This document shows, piece by piece, positions 26,110-36,366 of a stretch of DNA of 64,000 nucleotides. The first letter of the stretch is position 1, and each line of letters starts with the position of its first letter. Under the pieces are notes generated by a model. That model did no database searches and was not told the DNA's origin. It saw nothing but the letters and a program-made list of their open reading frames with translations. The DNA comes from Nostoc linckia NIES-25 (GTDB lineage: Bacteria; Cyanobacteriota; Cyanobacteriia; Cyanobacteriales; Nostocaceae), in the NCBI RefSeq assembly GCF_002368035.1, contig NZ_AP018222.1, forward strand, positions 6,225,809 through 6,289,808, given 5' to 3'. Position numbers and translations under genes: made by a program.

Positions 26110-27819
26110 CTATTCGCTTTTTTCTGCTGCTAACTGCTGGGTAACATTGCGAAAAATTCCATGAGTAGCGACTGGATGACCTTCGATAAATTTACCGTTA
26201 ATGTTACCTTCTAAAAATATCGTTTCACGGTTTTTGGTAATGAATGCGGCTTTGATTTGCTCTTGTTTTTCTCCAGAGAGCACGCGATAAAACTTTTGCC
26301 AACAGTATTGTCTAAACTCTGGATGTATAATATCAAAGACATTCAAAGAAGCAATTTCAGCTTCGCTGTATCCAAAAGCTTCTCGCCACGCGCGATTCAC
26401 ATATAAAAAACGACCATAAGCATTCACAGCTTGAATCAAATCATTAGCATTTTCAAATAAATCTCGATATCGTTGTTCGCTTTCAACAAGAGCGATTTCT
26501 GCTTGCTTGCGTTTGATAAACTGGGCGATTTGGCTACCAATAGAACCTACCATTTCCAACAGTTCTGTATCTTTTGGTTGGATGTCTCGGCTAAAGAAAA
26601 CCATCACCCCTAAGATTTCATCATCGTCTAAGATGGGAAAACCAAAAGCTGCGTGTAATCCAGCTTCAGCAGCAGGTTGCGATCGCCTTGTGTCTCCATC
26701 TTGTGTGATATCCTCAGTCCACAGGGGCGATCGTTGAATCCAAATTTCACCAGGTAACCCAACACCAGGAGTATATGTAGTTTGCCACGTAACTGCTTTA
26801 AACTCTCTGCCAGAAACTACTCGACTTGACCAAATTTCCACACACCTTAATACTGCATTGACACTGTGCGTTTTGACTGAAGTACCGATATATTGGCTTG
26901 GTGTCCAAAGTTCGCCTAAATCCCATCCCAGGTTTTGACAAATCGACCCCAAAATTTCGGGAATTACCTGCTTTATACTCTGTGATTCTGATAAGAGCCG
27001 ACTGATAGCATACTGGGCAGTTGTACGCTGTTCCCGGCGCTGTCGAGCAGTAATATCTCGACCGATGTAAACAATATCTTCTAGCCCTTCTGTTCCTCTG
27101 GAAATCACCGAACAAGAAAAAGCAATCAACCGCTTTTCTAGGGTTTTGGTTCTACAAACTACCTCTAAATTATGAAAACTTTGCTTAACAGCAAAATGCT
27201 GATAAATTGCTTTTATTACTACTTGGTCGTTAATTATTAATGAAATAGGTTGATTAATTAATTCTTCCTGACTAAAACCAAATAATTCTTCAGCAGCATG
27301 ATTGACTTTGATGATTTTTCCCAAGTTATTAGTTACTAAAAAAGCATCTGCCATTGAAGCGATTACTTGTTCCATGTAACTTTTACAATTTATTAAAGCA
27401 CTGGATAGCAAATTTGCTTCATTAGTTTGCTGTACCAACTTTTGTTTTAAAATAATTTTGTCAGTAACATCCTCAATCAGTACGATTAATCTATTTTCAA
27501 ATTTTTCATGTTGTTCGCTGAGAATATATATATCTATATATAAATTAGATTGTTGGTTTGAACCTCGCCTAACTCCTTGTAATTCAAACAATTCTTGCTT
27601 GCCATATAAGATAGCTTTTAAAATATCTTCAAGCCCAATCAACTCAGGAAAGCTTAGCCGGATATCTTTACCCCGTGTTACCTCCTCAGGCTGATGTGCA
27701 AACCGTTGCGCTTGCTCGGATGTATTTATAATGCAAAAATTATCATCCAGTTCCAAGCGTTCAAATTTATGTGGAAAAGAAGGTTTATTAAAAATCCGGT
27801 CTAATACTTGGTCTTTCAT
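26110..27819 (-). CDS. PAS-PAS-GAF-PAS sensory protein without output domain
   Basis: This 569-residue protein has a PAS-like region at about 15-130, a typical PAS at ~150-270 (FLVTNNLGKIIKVNHAAEELFG), a GAF domain at ~275-440 (GVGLPGEIW, FGFPILDDDEILGVM), and a third PAS at ~450-565 (QAVNAYGRFLYVNRAWREAFGYS). It ends directly after the last PAS, with no HisKA, HATPase, GGDEF or EAL domain. It may be an adaptor for a separate kinase or a truncated sensor. No kinase lies next to it on the same strand. Confidence 0.88.
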   Translation of the reverse strand: MKDQVLDRIFNKPSFPHKFERLELDDNFCIINTSEQAQRFAHQPEEVTRGKDIRLSFPELIGLEDILKAILYGKQELFELQGVRRGSNQQSNLYIDIYILSEQHEKFENRLIVLIEDVTDKIILKQKLVQQTNEANLLSSALINCKSYMEQVIASMADAFLVTNNLGKIIKVNHAAEELFGFSQEELINQPISLIINDQVVIKAIYQHFAVKQSFHNLEVVCRTKTLEKRLIAFSCSVISRGTEGLEDIVYIGRDITARQRREQRTTAQYAISRLLSESQSIKQVIPEILGSICQNLGWDLGELWTPSQYIGTSVKTHSVNAVLRCVEIWSSRVVSGREFKAVTWQTTYTPGVGLPGEIWIQRSPLWTEDITQDGDTRRSQPAAEAGLHAAFGFPILDDDEILGVMVFFSRDIQPKDTELLEMVGSIGSQIAQFIKRKQAEIALVESEQRYRDLFENANDLIQAVNAYGRFLYVNRAWREAFGYSEAEIASLNVFDIIHPEFRQYCWQKFYRVLSGEKQEQIKAAFITKNRETIFLEGNINGKFIEGHPVATHGIFRNVTQQLAAEKSE

Positions 27820-28795
27820 TGTGGTGTGAGGGCAGGCTTGAAGCCGATGTTAGAAAATGAGGATTTAGAGGAAAGAGGAGATAGATGTCACAAGTGCGAA
27901 TTCAGAATTTTTCAAGTCAGAATTAAGAAGGCTTTAGGATCGAAGCTTAATAACTTCAAGAAAATCAGTAAGTTATAAAACCATTAATGTTCTAAGTTTC
28001 GCATTTTGACCGCTGACTGGTTCAAAGGGAAACTCTCCGGCTTTGCTCCCGATCTTGGCTAGAAGATTTCAGGAAAGAAAAACAAAAAATTTCAACTATT
28101 GCTATGTAAGATTATCATCTCATCGACAATTAATGGCTCAGTAATCAGAAATAACAATTAATAATTCAGCACCACTGATGATTCTTTAACTATTCTTTCA
28201 AACGTTTGAACAACATACAAGGCTGTTAAGTCAGAATTTACAGAAGCTGCTAATACTCAGTTTTTTTACTGAAATTCATATTAATTGATTAAGTGTAGTA
28301 TTTTTAGTACCAACTCAGTATGGTTACTTGAAAAGGACTTTTAGTAATCTTTTGAGTCACGCGATCGCAATTGAGTAAGTCGGCGTCAATAAGTATCGTT
28401 AGCATAAGGCAATAGGCAATAATAATAAGGGTTTTAGCTTAAGAGGATTTTTCTGAACATTGTTTGATTTAATTGTGCCAACTTAGTTAACTGATAGTAA
28501 ATAGACTTTAGACTACTCATCTGTGCCTTTTGGAGTATTGACAATAAATTATGAATTTACATCGATCTCCTCTTGTTCTCCTAAGGGGCTTCCAAAAAAT
28601 AAATTATGCCAAATTATTTGTATATTTGTAGGGACTTTACAGCTGTGCATTGGTGTCAACTTAACGTAAAACTATCTCACTTATCATCAAGATCCGCATT
28701 ACCCCACCCCGGTTTTGTCTAAAGCCAAAACCGCCCCTCCCCGCAATAGTTCAAACTAGGTCAAAATTTAAATAAACGCGATCGCACTTACCAAA
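27820..28795. other. Long gene-free interval (~1 kb)
   Basis: This is 976 bases with no credible ORF. It contains, near 28650-28720, an inverted copy of the repeat found at about 17265-17334 (GTGTCAACTTAACGT). It also has a HIP1 site just upstream of the VOC gene. Several short AT-rich hairpins are possible, but none is convincing as an RNA gene. Confidence 0.4.
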
Positions 28796-29155
28796 ATGCA
28801 GATTACCCAAAATCTTCATACAGCAATTCTCGTCACTGACTTAGAACGCTCCGAACACTTTTATGGCACAGTATTGGGATTAACCAAAATAGATCGTTCT
28901 CTCAAATATGCTGGCGCATGGTATCAAGTCGGCAACTATCAAATTCACCTCATAGTTGCACCAACTGTCCCCACTCAAAACCAAAACGAAAAATGGGGAC
29001 GTAACCCCCACTTCGCCTTCTCTGTTGCTGACTTGGGCGCCGCCAAACAAGAGTTGCTCGATCGCAATTATCCCATCCAACCCAGCGCCTCAGGTCGCCC
29101 CGCCCTGTTTACTCAAGATCCTGATGGGAATATTGTTGAGTTGAGTCAGCAGTGA
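28796..29155 (+). CDS. VOC/glyoxalase-family protein
   Basis: This 119-residue single VOC domain has the opening HTAILVTDLERSEHFYGTVLGL with a metal-site His and ends with ALFTQDPDGNIVELSQQ, with the C-terminal Glu ligand. Family members include glyoxalase I, dioxygenases and bleomycin-resistance proteins, so the reaction is open. It lies 73 bases before the recombinase-like gene, separated by a TAATGACTAATGAC repeat. Confidence 0.9.
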   Translation: MQITQNLHTAILVTDLERSEHFYGTVLGLTKIDRSLKYAGAWYQVGNYQIHLIVAPTVPTQNQNEKWGRNPHFAFSVADLGAAKQELLDRNYPIQPSASGRPALFTQDPDGNIVELSQQ

Positions 29156-29228
29156 GGAGATGGGAGAGTGGAGGGGCAGGGGAGGATAACTAATAACTAA
29201 TGACAAATGACCAATGACTAATGACTAA

Positions 29229-30545
29229 ATGAAAATCATTGCCTATTCTTACACCGATCCTCTACTAGAATCTTCCCCCGATGAAAGCAGTTGGGGATGG
29301 GAAGTAGATCGAGTTTATCAAGATTTGGGCAAGCGAGAGTCCTCCGGACACGCTACGCGAACGCAACTACAACAATTACTTACAGATTGCCAAACTGAAG
29401 GCGCAGATTATCTGCTGGTTCGGCGCTTGGAAGAATTAGGCGATACTCTAGAAGAAGTAAGCGATCGCCTCAATCAACTCGAAGCGATGGGAGTAGCGGT
29501 AATTGCTACAGAACAACCCTACACCTCAGAAAATTCTCCTCTTGGCGCTGACTTGCTGAATTTGCTACACGCAATCCAACGCGAACAACGCAGTCGCCGC
29601 ATCCGCCAAGGACACGCCCGCAATCGTCTCGACGCTGCACCACCACCCGGTAAAGTTCCCTACGGCTATCGCAGAGGTAAGGGAAAATATACCATTGACC
29701 GCAGTACTTCACCCGTGGTGAAGGATTTTTTTGACCATTTTTTACTCTACGGTTCCTTGCGAGGTTCTGTCCGCTACTTGGCGAAGAAATACGGCAAGAA
29801 AATCTCTGTTACCACTGGACGCCGTTGGTTAACTAATCCAGTTTATCGTGGCAATACAGCTTACCAAAATGGTGAAATTATCTCCGACACCCATATTCCC
29901 ATCATTTCTAAGGAAGAAGCTGCCCAAGTTGACCGACTTTTACGCCGTAACAGCCGTTTACCACCCCGCACCGCTAGTGCGCCACGTTCTTTAGCTGGAT
30001 TGGTTGTCTGTAGCGAATGTACATCGTATCTGACGGTTACCCGTGTCACCCAACGCAACCAAGACCAAGAGTATCTGTATTTACGTTGTCTTAGCTGTCC
30101 TCGACGCCCTAAGTGTGCAGGTATTCCTTATCAAGAGGTTTTAGAACAGACAATTGAAACTGTTTGTCGCGATTTACCTTTAGCTGTAGCGGGAATGAAT
30201 TTTCCACAATTGGATGCTGTTAAAGATAGTTTAGGTGAAGCGATCGCTCGTCAGCAAGAAATACTCACTCAGTTACCCACTTTAATTGAAACTGGAATTT
30301 TAGATACCGAAACAGCAAAATTAAGGGCTTATAAACTCCGCACAGAAATTTCTACACTCGAAGCCAAGTTGGCAATTCTCCCCCCCGTTAATTTGCGTTC
30401 TGTTGCTGTTGCTGTTTCAATTCCGCAATTCTGGTTAGATTTGTCCGAAACAGAACGACGATTTTATTTTCGGGAATTCATTAAAGAAATTGAAATTGTT
30501 CGCCAAGAACAAAAATGGCACTTGCAAGTTATTTTTATTTTTTAA
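29229..30545 (+). CDS. Degenerate serine-recombinase family protein
   Basis: This 438-residue protein has the layout of a large serine recombinase. The parts are an N-terminal resolvase-like domain (~1-140, ending in QREQRSRRIRQGHARN), a recombinase domain (VPYGYRRGKGKY and GRRWLTNPVYRGNTAYQNG), a zinc ribbon (CSECTSYL...CLSCPRRPKC near 250-295) and a C-terminal coiled coil. The catalytic start, normally YxRVSxxxQ, reads AYSYTDPLL. The RLxR motif reads RRLEELGD, so the active-site Arg/Ser set looks lost. It resembles XisF-type proteins in layout. It may act as a DNA-binding protein instead of a strand-exchanging enzyme. Confidence 0.78.
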   Translation: MKIIAYSYTDPLLESSPDESSWGWEVDRVYQDLGKRESSGHATRTQLQQLLTDCQTEGADYLLVRRLEELGDTLEEVSDRLNQLEAMGVAVIATEQPYTSENSPLGADLLNLLHAIQREQRSRRIRQGHARNRLDAAPPPGKVPYGYRRGKGKYTIDRSTSPVVKDFFDHFLLYGSLRGSVRYLAKKYGKKISVTTGRRWLTNPVYRGNTAYQNGEIISDTHIPIISKEEAAQVDRLLRRNSRLPPRTASAPRSLAGLVVCSECTSYLTVTRVTQRNQDQEYLYLRCLSCPRRPKCAGIPYQEVLEQTIETVCRDLPLAVAGMNFPQLDAVKDSLGEAIARQQEILTQLPTLIETGILDTETAKLRAYKLRTEISTLEAKLAILPPVNLRSVAVAVSIPQFWLDLSETERRFYFREFIKEIEIVRQEQKWHLQVIFIF

Positions 30546-30569
30546 GAATTCAGAATTCAGAAGAATCCT

Positions 30570-30600
30570 TGTAGAGACGTAGCACTGCTACGTCTCTACA
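30570..30600. repeat. Palindromic repeat, TAGAGACGT family
   Basis: Arms TGTAGAGACGTAGCA and its complement lie around a single C. It is the same family as the palindromes at 3834-3860 and 50587-50630. The rest of the 472-base gap before 31019 holds AATTCTGAATTC-type repeats and a spaced AAAGCTGG/CCAGCTTT pair, with no gene. Confidence 0.75.
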
Positions 30601-31018
30601 TTGTTTTTCTCTTTGAGACATAGATAACGCACAAACCAAAGGTTTTGGTGTATTACTCTCGGCGATCGCACAACTAAGAATTCAGAATTCAGAATTCTGA
30701 ATTCTACTATGTAATATTATCATCCTATTAGTAACAAAAAAGCTGGACAAAATATTAGGCAATGTAGATTTATTTACAGAATACACCAAAAGAATTGAGC
30801 CAGCTTTTATACGTCTTATTTTTAGTATTTATCTATAAAAATGATCGTTAAATAATTAAAATAATTTTCCCGGAAAAATAGTACTAATTAAAGAAAGTTG
30901 AGTTAATCTTGAAAACTAGCAATAGTTAAGAACAGACGTTGTTACTGGGTGACAACATTGGAGATTCGCTTTGGTCTCTATGTAATCAAACCAGCAAGTA
31001 AAATGATTACCAGAGAAT

Positions 31019-32635
31019 ATGCAAGAAGGAAGCTTTATTTGGGGTCATCTAGAAAAACAGCATCGCACAGTTGGCAGATGGGTTGATTGGGTATGGCTTG
31101 TCGTGTTGCTGTTAGCAGCAGTGTTACTGTTTAGCGTCAATCTAGGAGGATTACCCCTGCGAGATTGGGATGAAGGCACCGTGGCACAAGTCGCCAGAGA
31201 AATTTGGCACGCACCAACAGGCTCAATGCGCTGGCTTTACCCAACGCTAGGAGGCGAACCATACCATAACAAGCCGCCCTTAATGCATTTGCTAATTGCT
31301 TGGGCTTATTCTCTAGGGGGCGAAAATGAATTTACTACGCGACTTCCTGGAGCAATTTTAACATCAAGCTCAGTACCTTTACTGTATTGTATTGGTCGAG
31401 AATTATTTCGCCAACGTTGGGCAGCTATTTATAGTGCTTTGATTTACCTAACAATGCTACCCGTAGTGCGTCATGGACGTTTGGCGATGTTAGATGGCGC
31501 GGTGGTGAGTTTTTTGATGGTGATGATGTTGTGCGTATTGCGATCGCGCCGCGATTTACGTTATTGCCTTGGTGTTGGCATCGGTTTTGGGTTAATTTGT
31601 CTGACTCAAGGATTGGTAGGCATATTGCTAGGTGCGATCGCGATCGTATTCTTATTTTGGGATACACCACGATTACTCACCTGTTACTATTTCTGGATAG
31701 CCATCTTAATCGGCATTTTACCTGTGGTTGGTTGGTACGGCGCACAACTAATTCACTATGGTTATACCTTCGCCCAAGTTGGTCTTGTAAATTCATCGAT
31801 CCGAATTGGCACAGTCGCAGAGATGAATTTTGAACCACCTTGGTTCTATATCATTGAACTTTTTAAGTACACATGGCCGTGGTTATTATTCTTGCCGCAA
31901 ACTGTACGTCTAACTTGGGAAAATCGCAACCTTAGCTGGGCAAAACTAGTACTGGCGTGGAGTGGTGTTTATCTACTGGTAATTTCTTTAATGATTACCA
32001 AAGTTCCCTGGTATGCATTCCCGATTTATCCCAGCTTAGCCTTAGCTTTTGGTATCCAGTTAGCAGAGACAGAAAATTTGCCTTTAGTGTCATCCTATCC
32101 CCGTAGTTGGGTAGCAGGTTTGGCGATTTTGGCCGTAGTCGCTTCTGCGGGCAGCATTTATTTTAGTTGGGGTACAACACCGAAAACCGACTTACAGCTA
32201 ATTTTTGCAGCAGTAGCTTTAACAATGACCTTAGCATCTATTTTGGCAGAGCGAGGCGACGGGCAATTTCTGAAGATTTTGTTCTGGGGAAGTTATATTT
32301 CGCTGCTACTATTAATGAAATCGAATTATTGGGTTTGGGAGTTATCTGAGGCTTATCCCGTTAAACCAGTAGCCGCGATGATCGTGCGGGCAAATCCAGC
32401 GACACAGAAGATTTATACATCTTTTCCCTACTCTCGTCCCTCGTTGGATTATTACAGCGATCGCACCATTATTCCCGCTTCTGTTGGCGAACTACAATAT
32501 TATTGGCACTACAACGGCCAACCCTACTTCCTGCTTCATACATCTGCTTTGAAAAATCTGCAACTAGAGTCAATCAAGCTAATCGATCAAGCTGAAGATT
32601 GGAAATTAGTTACTAAGGATACAAATCGTTTATAA
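31019..32635 (+). CDS. GT39/ArnT-like membrane glycosyltransferase
   Basis: This 538-residue protein has an initial helix (WVWLVVLLLAAVLLF), then PLRDWDEGTVAQVAREI, the conserved Asp/Glu loop of GT-C enzymes, and EPYHNKPPLMHLLIAW near residue 80. About ten further membrane helices and a C-terminal soluble part follow. Family members transfer a sugar from a polyprenyl-phosphate carrier to lipid or protein outside the membrane. A bidirectional hairpin terminator follows. No partner gene is adjacent. Confidence 0.9.
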   Translation: MQEGSFIWGHLEKQHRTVGRWVDWVWLVVLLLAAVLLFSVNLGGLPLRDWDEGTVAQVAREIWHAPTGSMRWLYPTLGGEPYHNKPPLMHLLIAWAYSLGGENEFTTRLPGAILTSSSVPLLYCIGRELFRQRWAAIYSALIYLTMLPVVRHGRLAMLDGAVVSFLMVMMLCVLRSRRDLRYCLGVGIGFGLICLTQGLVGILLGAIAIVFLFWDTPRLLTCYYFWIAILIGILPVVGWYGAQLIHYGYTFAQVGLVNSSIRIGTVAEMNFEPPWFYIIELFKYTWPWLLFLPQTVRLTWENRNLSWAKLVLAWSGVYLLVISLMITKVPWYAFPIYPSLALAFGIQLAETENLPLVSSYPRSWVAGLAILAVVASAGSIYFSWGTTPKTDLQLIFAAVALTMTLASILAERGDGQFLKILFWGSYISLLLLMKSNYWVWELSEAYPVKPVAAMIVRANPATQKIYTSFPYSRPSLDYYSDRTIIPASVGELQYYWHYNGQPYFLLHTSALKNLQLESIKLIDQAEDWKLVTKDTNRL

Positions 32636-32882
32636 ATTTGGGCATAGGGCATTTCACTAATGATTTAGTTCTAGTAGTCTGCCAACCCAAAAATGCGCTT
32701 GTGAGGCCTGGGGAAAGGGAAGTAGTAAAGGGTAAAAGATTTAAAACCTTTCCCCTTTCCCCTTTCCCCTTTACCCCGTCAAGTGACGAAAGCGAACTAC
32801 TAGTGAGGTACAAAGTAGGGGCGCAAAGCTTTGCGCCCTAAAAATTTCTGTACCTAATTTGATTACCAAGCGCCATATATAT

Positions 32883-32925
32883 AAAACAGTGTTCTATTTC
32901 TTGAAAAAATATAGAACACTGTTTT
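32883..32925. terminator. Bidirectional terminator between convergent genes
   Basis: This is a perfect 15-base stem (AAAACAGTGTTCTAT) with a 13-base loop, A-rich on one side and T-rich on the other. It lies between the plus-strand GT39 gene and the convergent minus-strand zinc-ribbon gene. Confidence 0.75.
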
Positions 32926-32997
32926 ACATAAATATTATTGATTGCAAAATTAGAGAGATTAAAGTAAAATCTGATTCATCATAAGGAAAAGACCAAA

Positions 32998-33381
32998 TTA
33001 TGGCGATTTTTCCTGTGGTTTTTTAATTTGTTCTGTAGGAAGCACTTGGCGATCGGAACTCGTGCTTTCCTGAGTGATAGCAATCATACTAAAAAAAATT
33101 GCACTTCCTACAGCAAAGGCCACCATAGGACGCTTAAGTAGGACAAAATCCCTGACAATCCTAGCCAAAGGTCGGCTTTGACGACGCAGCGACGAAGACA
33201 CCATCATTTGTCTCCAAGTAAACGGATCGCGGACATAATGACCGCTTTGGCAAACTACTAGCCGTTCTTGGCAATAGGGACAACAAAACAAGCCAATACG
33301 CGTTTTAATTGGTTTGGGCGTGGCATTTCTTTGGCAAATCGGGCAAGTAACATAATGATTATCAAACGTGTGTATATTCAT
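32998..33381 (-). CDS. Small zinc-ribbon membrane protein, unknown function
   Basis: This 127-residue protein has two CxxC pairs (CPIC near residue 14 and CPYC near 35) forming a probable zinc ribbon. A basic stretch (SSLRRQSRPLARIVRDF) and one membrane helix (PMVAFAVGSAIFFSMIAI near 90-107) follow. The C-terminal tail is polar. I do not recognise the family. It would sit in a membrane with the zinc ribbon most likely in the cytoplasm by the positive-inside rule. Confidence 0.7.
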   Translation of the reverse strand: MNIHTFDNHYVTCPICQRNATPKPIKTRIGLFCCPYCQERLVVCQSGHYVRDPFTWRQMMVSSSLRRQSRPLARIVRDFVLLKRPMVAFAVGSAIFFSMIAITQESTSSDRQVLPTEQIKKPQEKSP

Positions 33382-33932
33382 CTACTCGCTCTATAAGAAT
33401 AGCTATATTGAATTGGGGTCAACGAAGAGGACAAGGAGAAGTGAGGCAGGGATAAGCACAGACAAAAGGAGATGATTATCTTATAGGTTTTGTCTCGTTG
33501 TTTCCTTATCTAGCACTCCTATGACTTCTAAGTATATTTTTACATCAATGCTGAATCACACATACATTCTATTACTACCAAGGATGGCTCAATGGTCGCA
33601 ACACGAGTATAGCTAGATTTAGGCAAAAATGGCTTCTCATTAATGTTTCTGGCTCATAGAACTTCTGCTGTCTCTAGGTAAAACAGGGTTAACGTTGACT
33701 TCTACTCCATCAGCTGAGGCTAGCAAAAAGCGTAGGCATCGCTGACCCCTAAATAATTGTCTCCCATTTAACTATTTTCCCGACAAAAATTTTGCATAGT
33801 GACATTTTTTGCTATGGCTTTGTCAATGGAGTAAATAAAGCCAGTCTACTTGTCTGGTTGCTAAATAATGGCTCACAATGAGAAGTAACAGATAAAAATT
33901 TAAATTTTTTCTTACATTTACCCCGCCTCTCA
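33382..33932. other. Gene-free interval
   Basis: This is a divergent gap of 551 bases between the zinc-ribbon and ClC genes. No ORF or repeat of note; only short tracts of A/T. It should hold the promoters of both genes. Confidence 0.4.
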
Positions 33933-35804
33933 ATGACTCTCTTGCCTCCCACTCAACTGAGGAAGGTAACGGAACAACCTGCCTTTCCCACACCTTCTGC
34001 CCGCTTAGCTCACCTAATCAATCGTTTTCAACCATCCCCAGAAACCGTTGTGCTATTTTTAGCCATGCTAATTGGCGGTGGCACTGGTATGGGTGTAGTC
34101 ACCTTTCACTATTTGATCGAGCTGATCCACCATTTAATGCTAGAAAATTTCATGGGTCAGATCGGTGTCTGGGGTGCTTGGACTCTAGCTTGCGTTCCCA
34201 CTCTCGGCGGATTAATCGTTGGTTTGATGCGCTGGCGTACTCAAGATTTCGGCCCTGGACTTTCATCTCTTATCGCCGCTTCTCAAGGAACAGAGATCAG
34301 GCGACCGCTACGGCCAGTTACCAAAATGTTAGCCGCATCTGTTTCTTTGGGAAGCGGTGCTTCTCTAGGGCCAGAGGGACCCAGTGTAGAAATTGGTGCA
34401 AATTTTGGCATGTTGTTGTCTGTGATCCTCAACGTATCTCAGGAACGACGACGTTTACTGTTGGGCGCTGGCGCTGCTGCCGGATTAGCGGCTGGGTTTA
34501 ATGCTCCCATCGCTGGGGTATTTTTTGCCTTAGAGGTAGTGATGGGAGCTACATCCTTCGCTACTTCTGCCGTGAGTGTGGTGCTACTGGCAGCGGTGGT
34601 AGCAGCTTTAATTGCCCAAATTGGTTTGGGGGCACAACCCGCTTTTGATTTACCTGCCTACCAAGTCCGCAGCCCCTTAGAATTGCCCCTTTATCTTGGC
34701 TTGGGTTTAGGGGCTAGCCTAATTTCTCTTACTTATACTCAATCAATTCGTTTGGCTAAAGCCTGCTTTGCTGGAAAAGTTCCGGGGTTTCAATTTCTAG
34801 GACAAATTCCTCAGCCAATTCATCCAATTATTGGCGGTGTGATTGTTGGCGCAGTGGCTTTGCACTTCCCGCAAATTCTGGGCGTTGGTTATGAAACTGT
34901 GGAAGCAATGCTTCAGGATGTCAAATTTTCACTGCACCTATTAATTGTGCTGCTGGTGGTGAAATTAGTAATGACTGCAATTAGCGCCGGTAGCGGTTTT
35001 ATTGGCGGCTTGTTTGCACCAGCTATGTTTTTAGGTGCTTCTTTTGGTTCGGCTTACGCCAAAATTTTAGCTGTGCTATTCCCAACAATTTGCGACCAAA
35101 TGGCAGCTCCTCCAGCTTATGCAATGGTAGGAATGGCGGCAATGTTGGCTGGGAGTGTCAGGGCACCGTTAACGGCTATTTTAATGCTGTTTGAATTAAC
35201 GCGGGACTACCGCATTGTTTTACCGTTGATGGCTGCTGTCGGTTTGAGTGTTTGGTTAGTAGAAAGGATTAAACCAACTTTTAACTCTAATTCCAATCTA
35301 CAACAAATTGGTCTTTCGGAATTGAAAGATGAACGAGCAGAAATTGTGCAGGAAATTTTGGTAGAAGATGCTATGCATCCCTATCCAAAAAAATTACCTG
35401 CAACTTTGAGTGTGTTAGAAGCAGCTGTGGAAATGCTCCGCGATCGCACGCGAAGTGCTTTAGTAGTCGATAAAGCTGACCAATTAATTGGTATCCTCTC
35501 TGTAGAAGATATCAACCGTGCCCTTGCTCTTTGGCAAACTTACCCAGATTTACCAGCTGAAATTTCAGATAATTTATCTAGTCAAACTCTCAAGGACATT
35601 TGTACTACTGAAATTATTTACGCATGGCAGGATGAACTATTATCTGAAGCTTTAGACCGCATGAGTCTGCGAGGTTTGCATCAATTACCAGTGATAGCAC
35701 GAGACAAACCCGATCGCATTTTAGGTTTACTAGAAAAAGAGCAAATTGCATTAACGTGCAATTTAGCAGTCACCCGCAAAGCACTGCGCCACTATTTACC
35801 TTAG
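33933..35804 (+). CDS. ClC-type chloride channel/antiporter with CBS domains
   Basis: This 623-residue protein has an N-terminal ClC membrane domain (~35-450). It contains the chloride-filter segments GSGASLGPEGPS near 140 (with the gating Glu), GSGFIGGLFAP near 353, and GMAAMLAGSVRAPLTAILM near 405. A CBS pair follows (~480-620: VEDAMHPYPKKLPATLSVLE and LSEALDRMSLRGLHQLPV). CBS domains usually bind adenine nucleotides and regulate gating. Whether it is a channel or a proton antiporter is unresolved. Confidence 0.95.
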   Translation: MTLLPPTQLRKVTEQPAFPTPSARLAHLINRFQPSPETVVLFLAMLIGGGTGMGVVTFHYLIELIHHLMLENFMGQIGVWGAWTLACVPTLGGLIVGLMRWRTQDFGPGLSSLIAASQGTEIRRPLRPVTKMLAASVSLGSGASLGPEGPSVEIGANFGMLLSVILNVSQERRRLLLGAGAAAGLAAGFNAPIAGVFFALEVVMGATSFATSAVSVVLLAAVVAALIAQIGLGAQPAFDLPAYQVRSPLELPLYLGLGLGASLISLTYTQSIRLAKACFAGKVPGFQFLGQIPQPIHPIIGGVIVGAVALHFPQILGVGYETVEAMLQDVKFSLHLLIVLLVVKLVMTAISAGSGFIGGLFAPAMFLGASFGSAYAKILAVLFPTICDQMAAPPAYAMVGMAAMLAGSVRAPLTAILMLFELTRDYRIVLPLMAAVGLSVWLVERIKPTFNSNSNLQQIGLSELKDERAEIVQEILVEDAMHPYPKKLPATLSVLEAAVEMLRDRTRSALVVDKADQLIGILSVEDINRALALWQTYPDLPAEISDNLSSQTLKDICTTEIIYAWQDELLSEALDRMSLRGLHQLPVIARDKPDRILGLLEKEQIALTCNLAVTRKALRHYLP

Positions 35805-35949
35805 TCATTAGTCATTGGTCATTAGTCATTGGTTTTCACTAGATGACTAATGACAAAAGACAAAGCACAAAGTCTGATGGTGAAAAATCTACCTTCAGAA
35901 CTTTGTAAGAAAGACAAATGACTATTGACAATTTACTAATGACTATTTA

Positions 35950-36366
35950 TTAGGCAGTAGCTTCTAGAGCTTCATCCTCTTCCCGATCTTCTGGATCTAC
36001 TTGTCTCAAACGAATGTGCTTCTTACCTAAAGTAATAAGAAACTCATCTCCTGGTTTGAGATTCATCTGTTTTGTATAAGCCGAACCTATAAGCAAGTTA
36101 CCATTGGATTGCACGCTAATCCTATAGCTAGCACTACGTCCACCGCGCCCATTAGCACTGGGTGTACTGTCTAACTGAATGCCTTCGGCATCGATTAGGG
36201 CATTTAAGAACTTCATCATATTGACGCGCTCTATACCATTTTTGGTAACGGTATAGTAGCCGCACTTCTTGGCTTTGTCTTCCTTGCTCTCGTTCTCTAG
36301 CTCTTTGACTTTTCTGAGCAGTTCTTCGCCGACTAGGGGTTCAATTTTTTTCTGTTTAGGCATCAA
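35950..36366 (-). CDS. cyAbrB-type transcriptional regulator
   Basis: This 138-residue protein (or 137 from the second Met) has an N-terminal helical region (PLVGEELLRKVKELE). Its C-terminal SpoVT/AbrB-like DNA-binding domain reads GNLLIGSAYTKQMNLKPGDEFLITLGKKHIRLRQ. The reversed layout, with the DNA-binding domain at the C terminus, is typical of cyanobacterial AbrB regulators, which control carbon/nitrogen genes, hydrogenase and heterocyst genes. I cannot tell which paralogue group it is. It may well autoregulate. Confidence 0.93.
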   Translation of the reverse strand: MMPKQKKIEPLVGEELLRKVKELENESKEDKAKKCGYYTVTKNGIERVNMMKFLNALIDAEGIQLDSTPSANGRGGRSASYRISVQSNGNLLIGSAYTKQMNLKPGDEFLITLGKKHIRLRQVDPEDREEDEALEATA

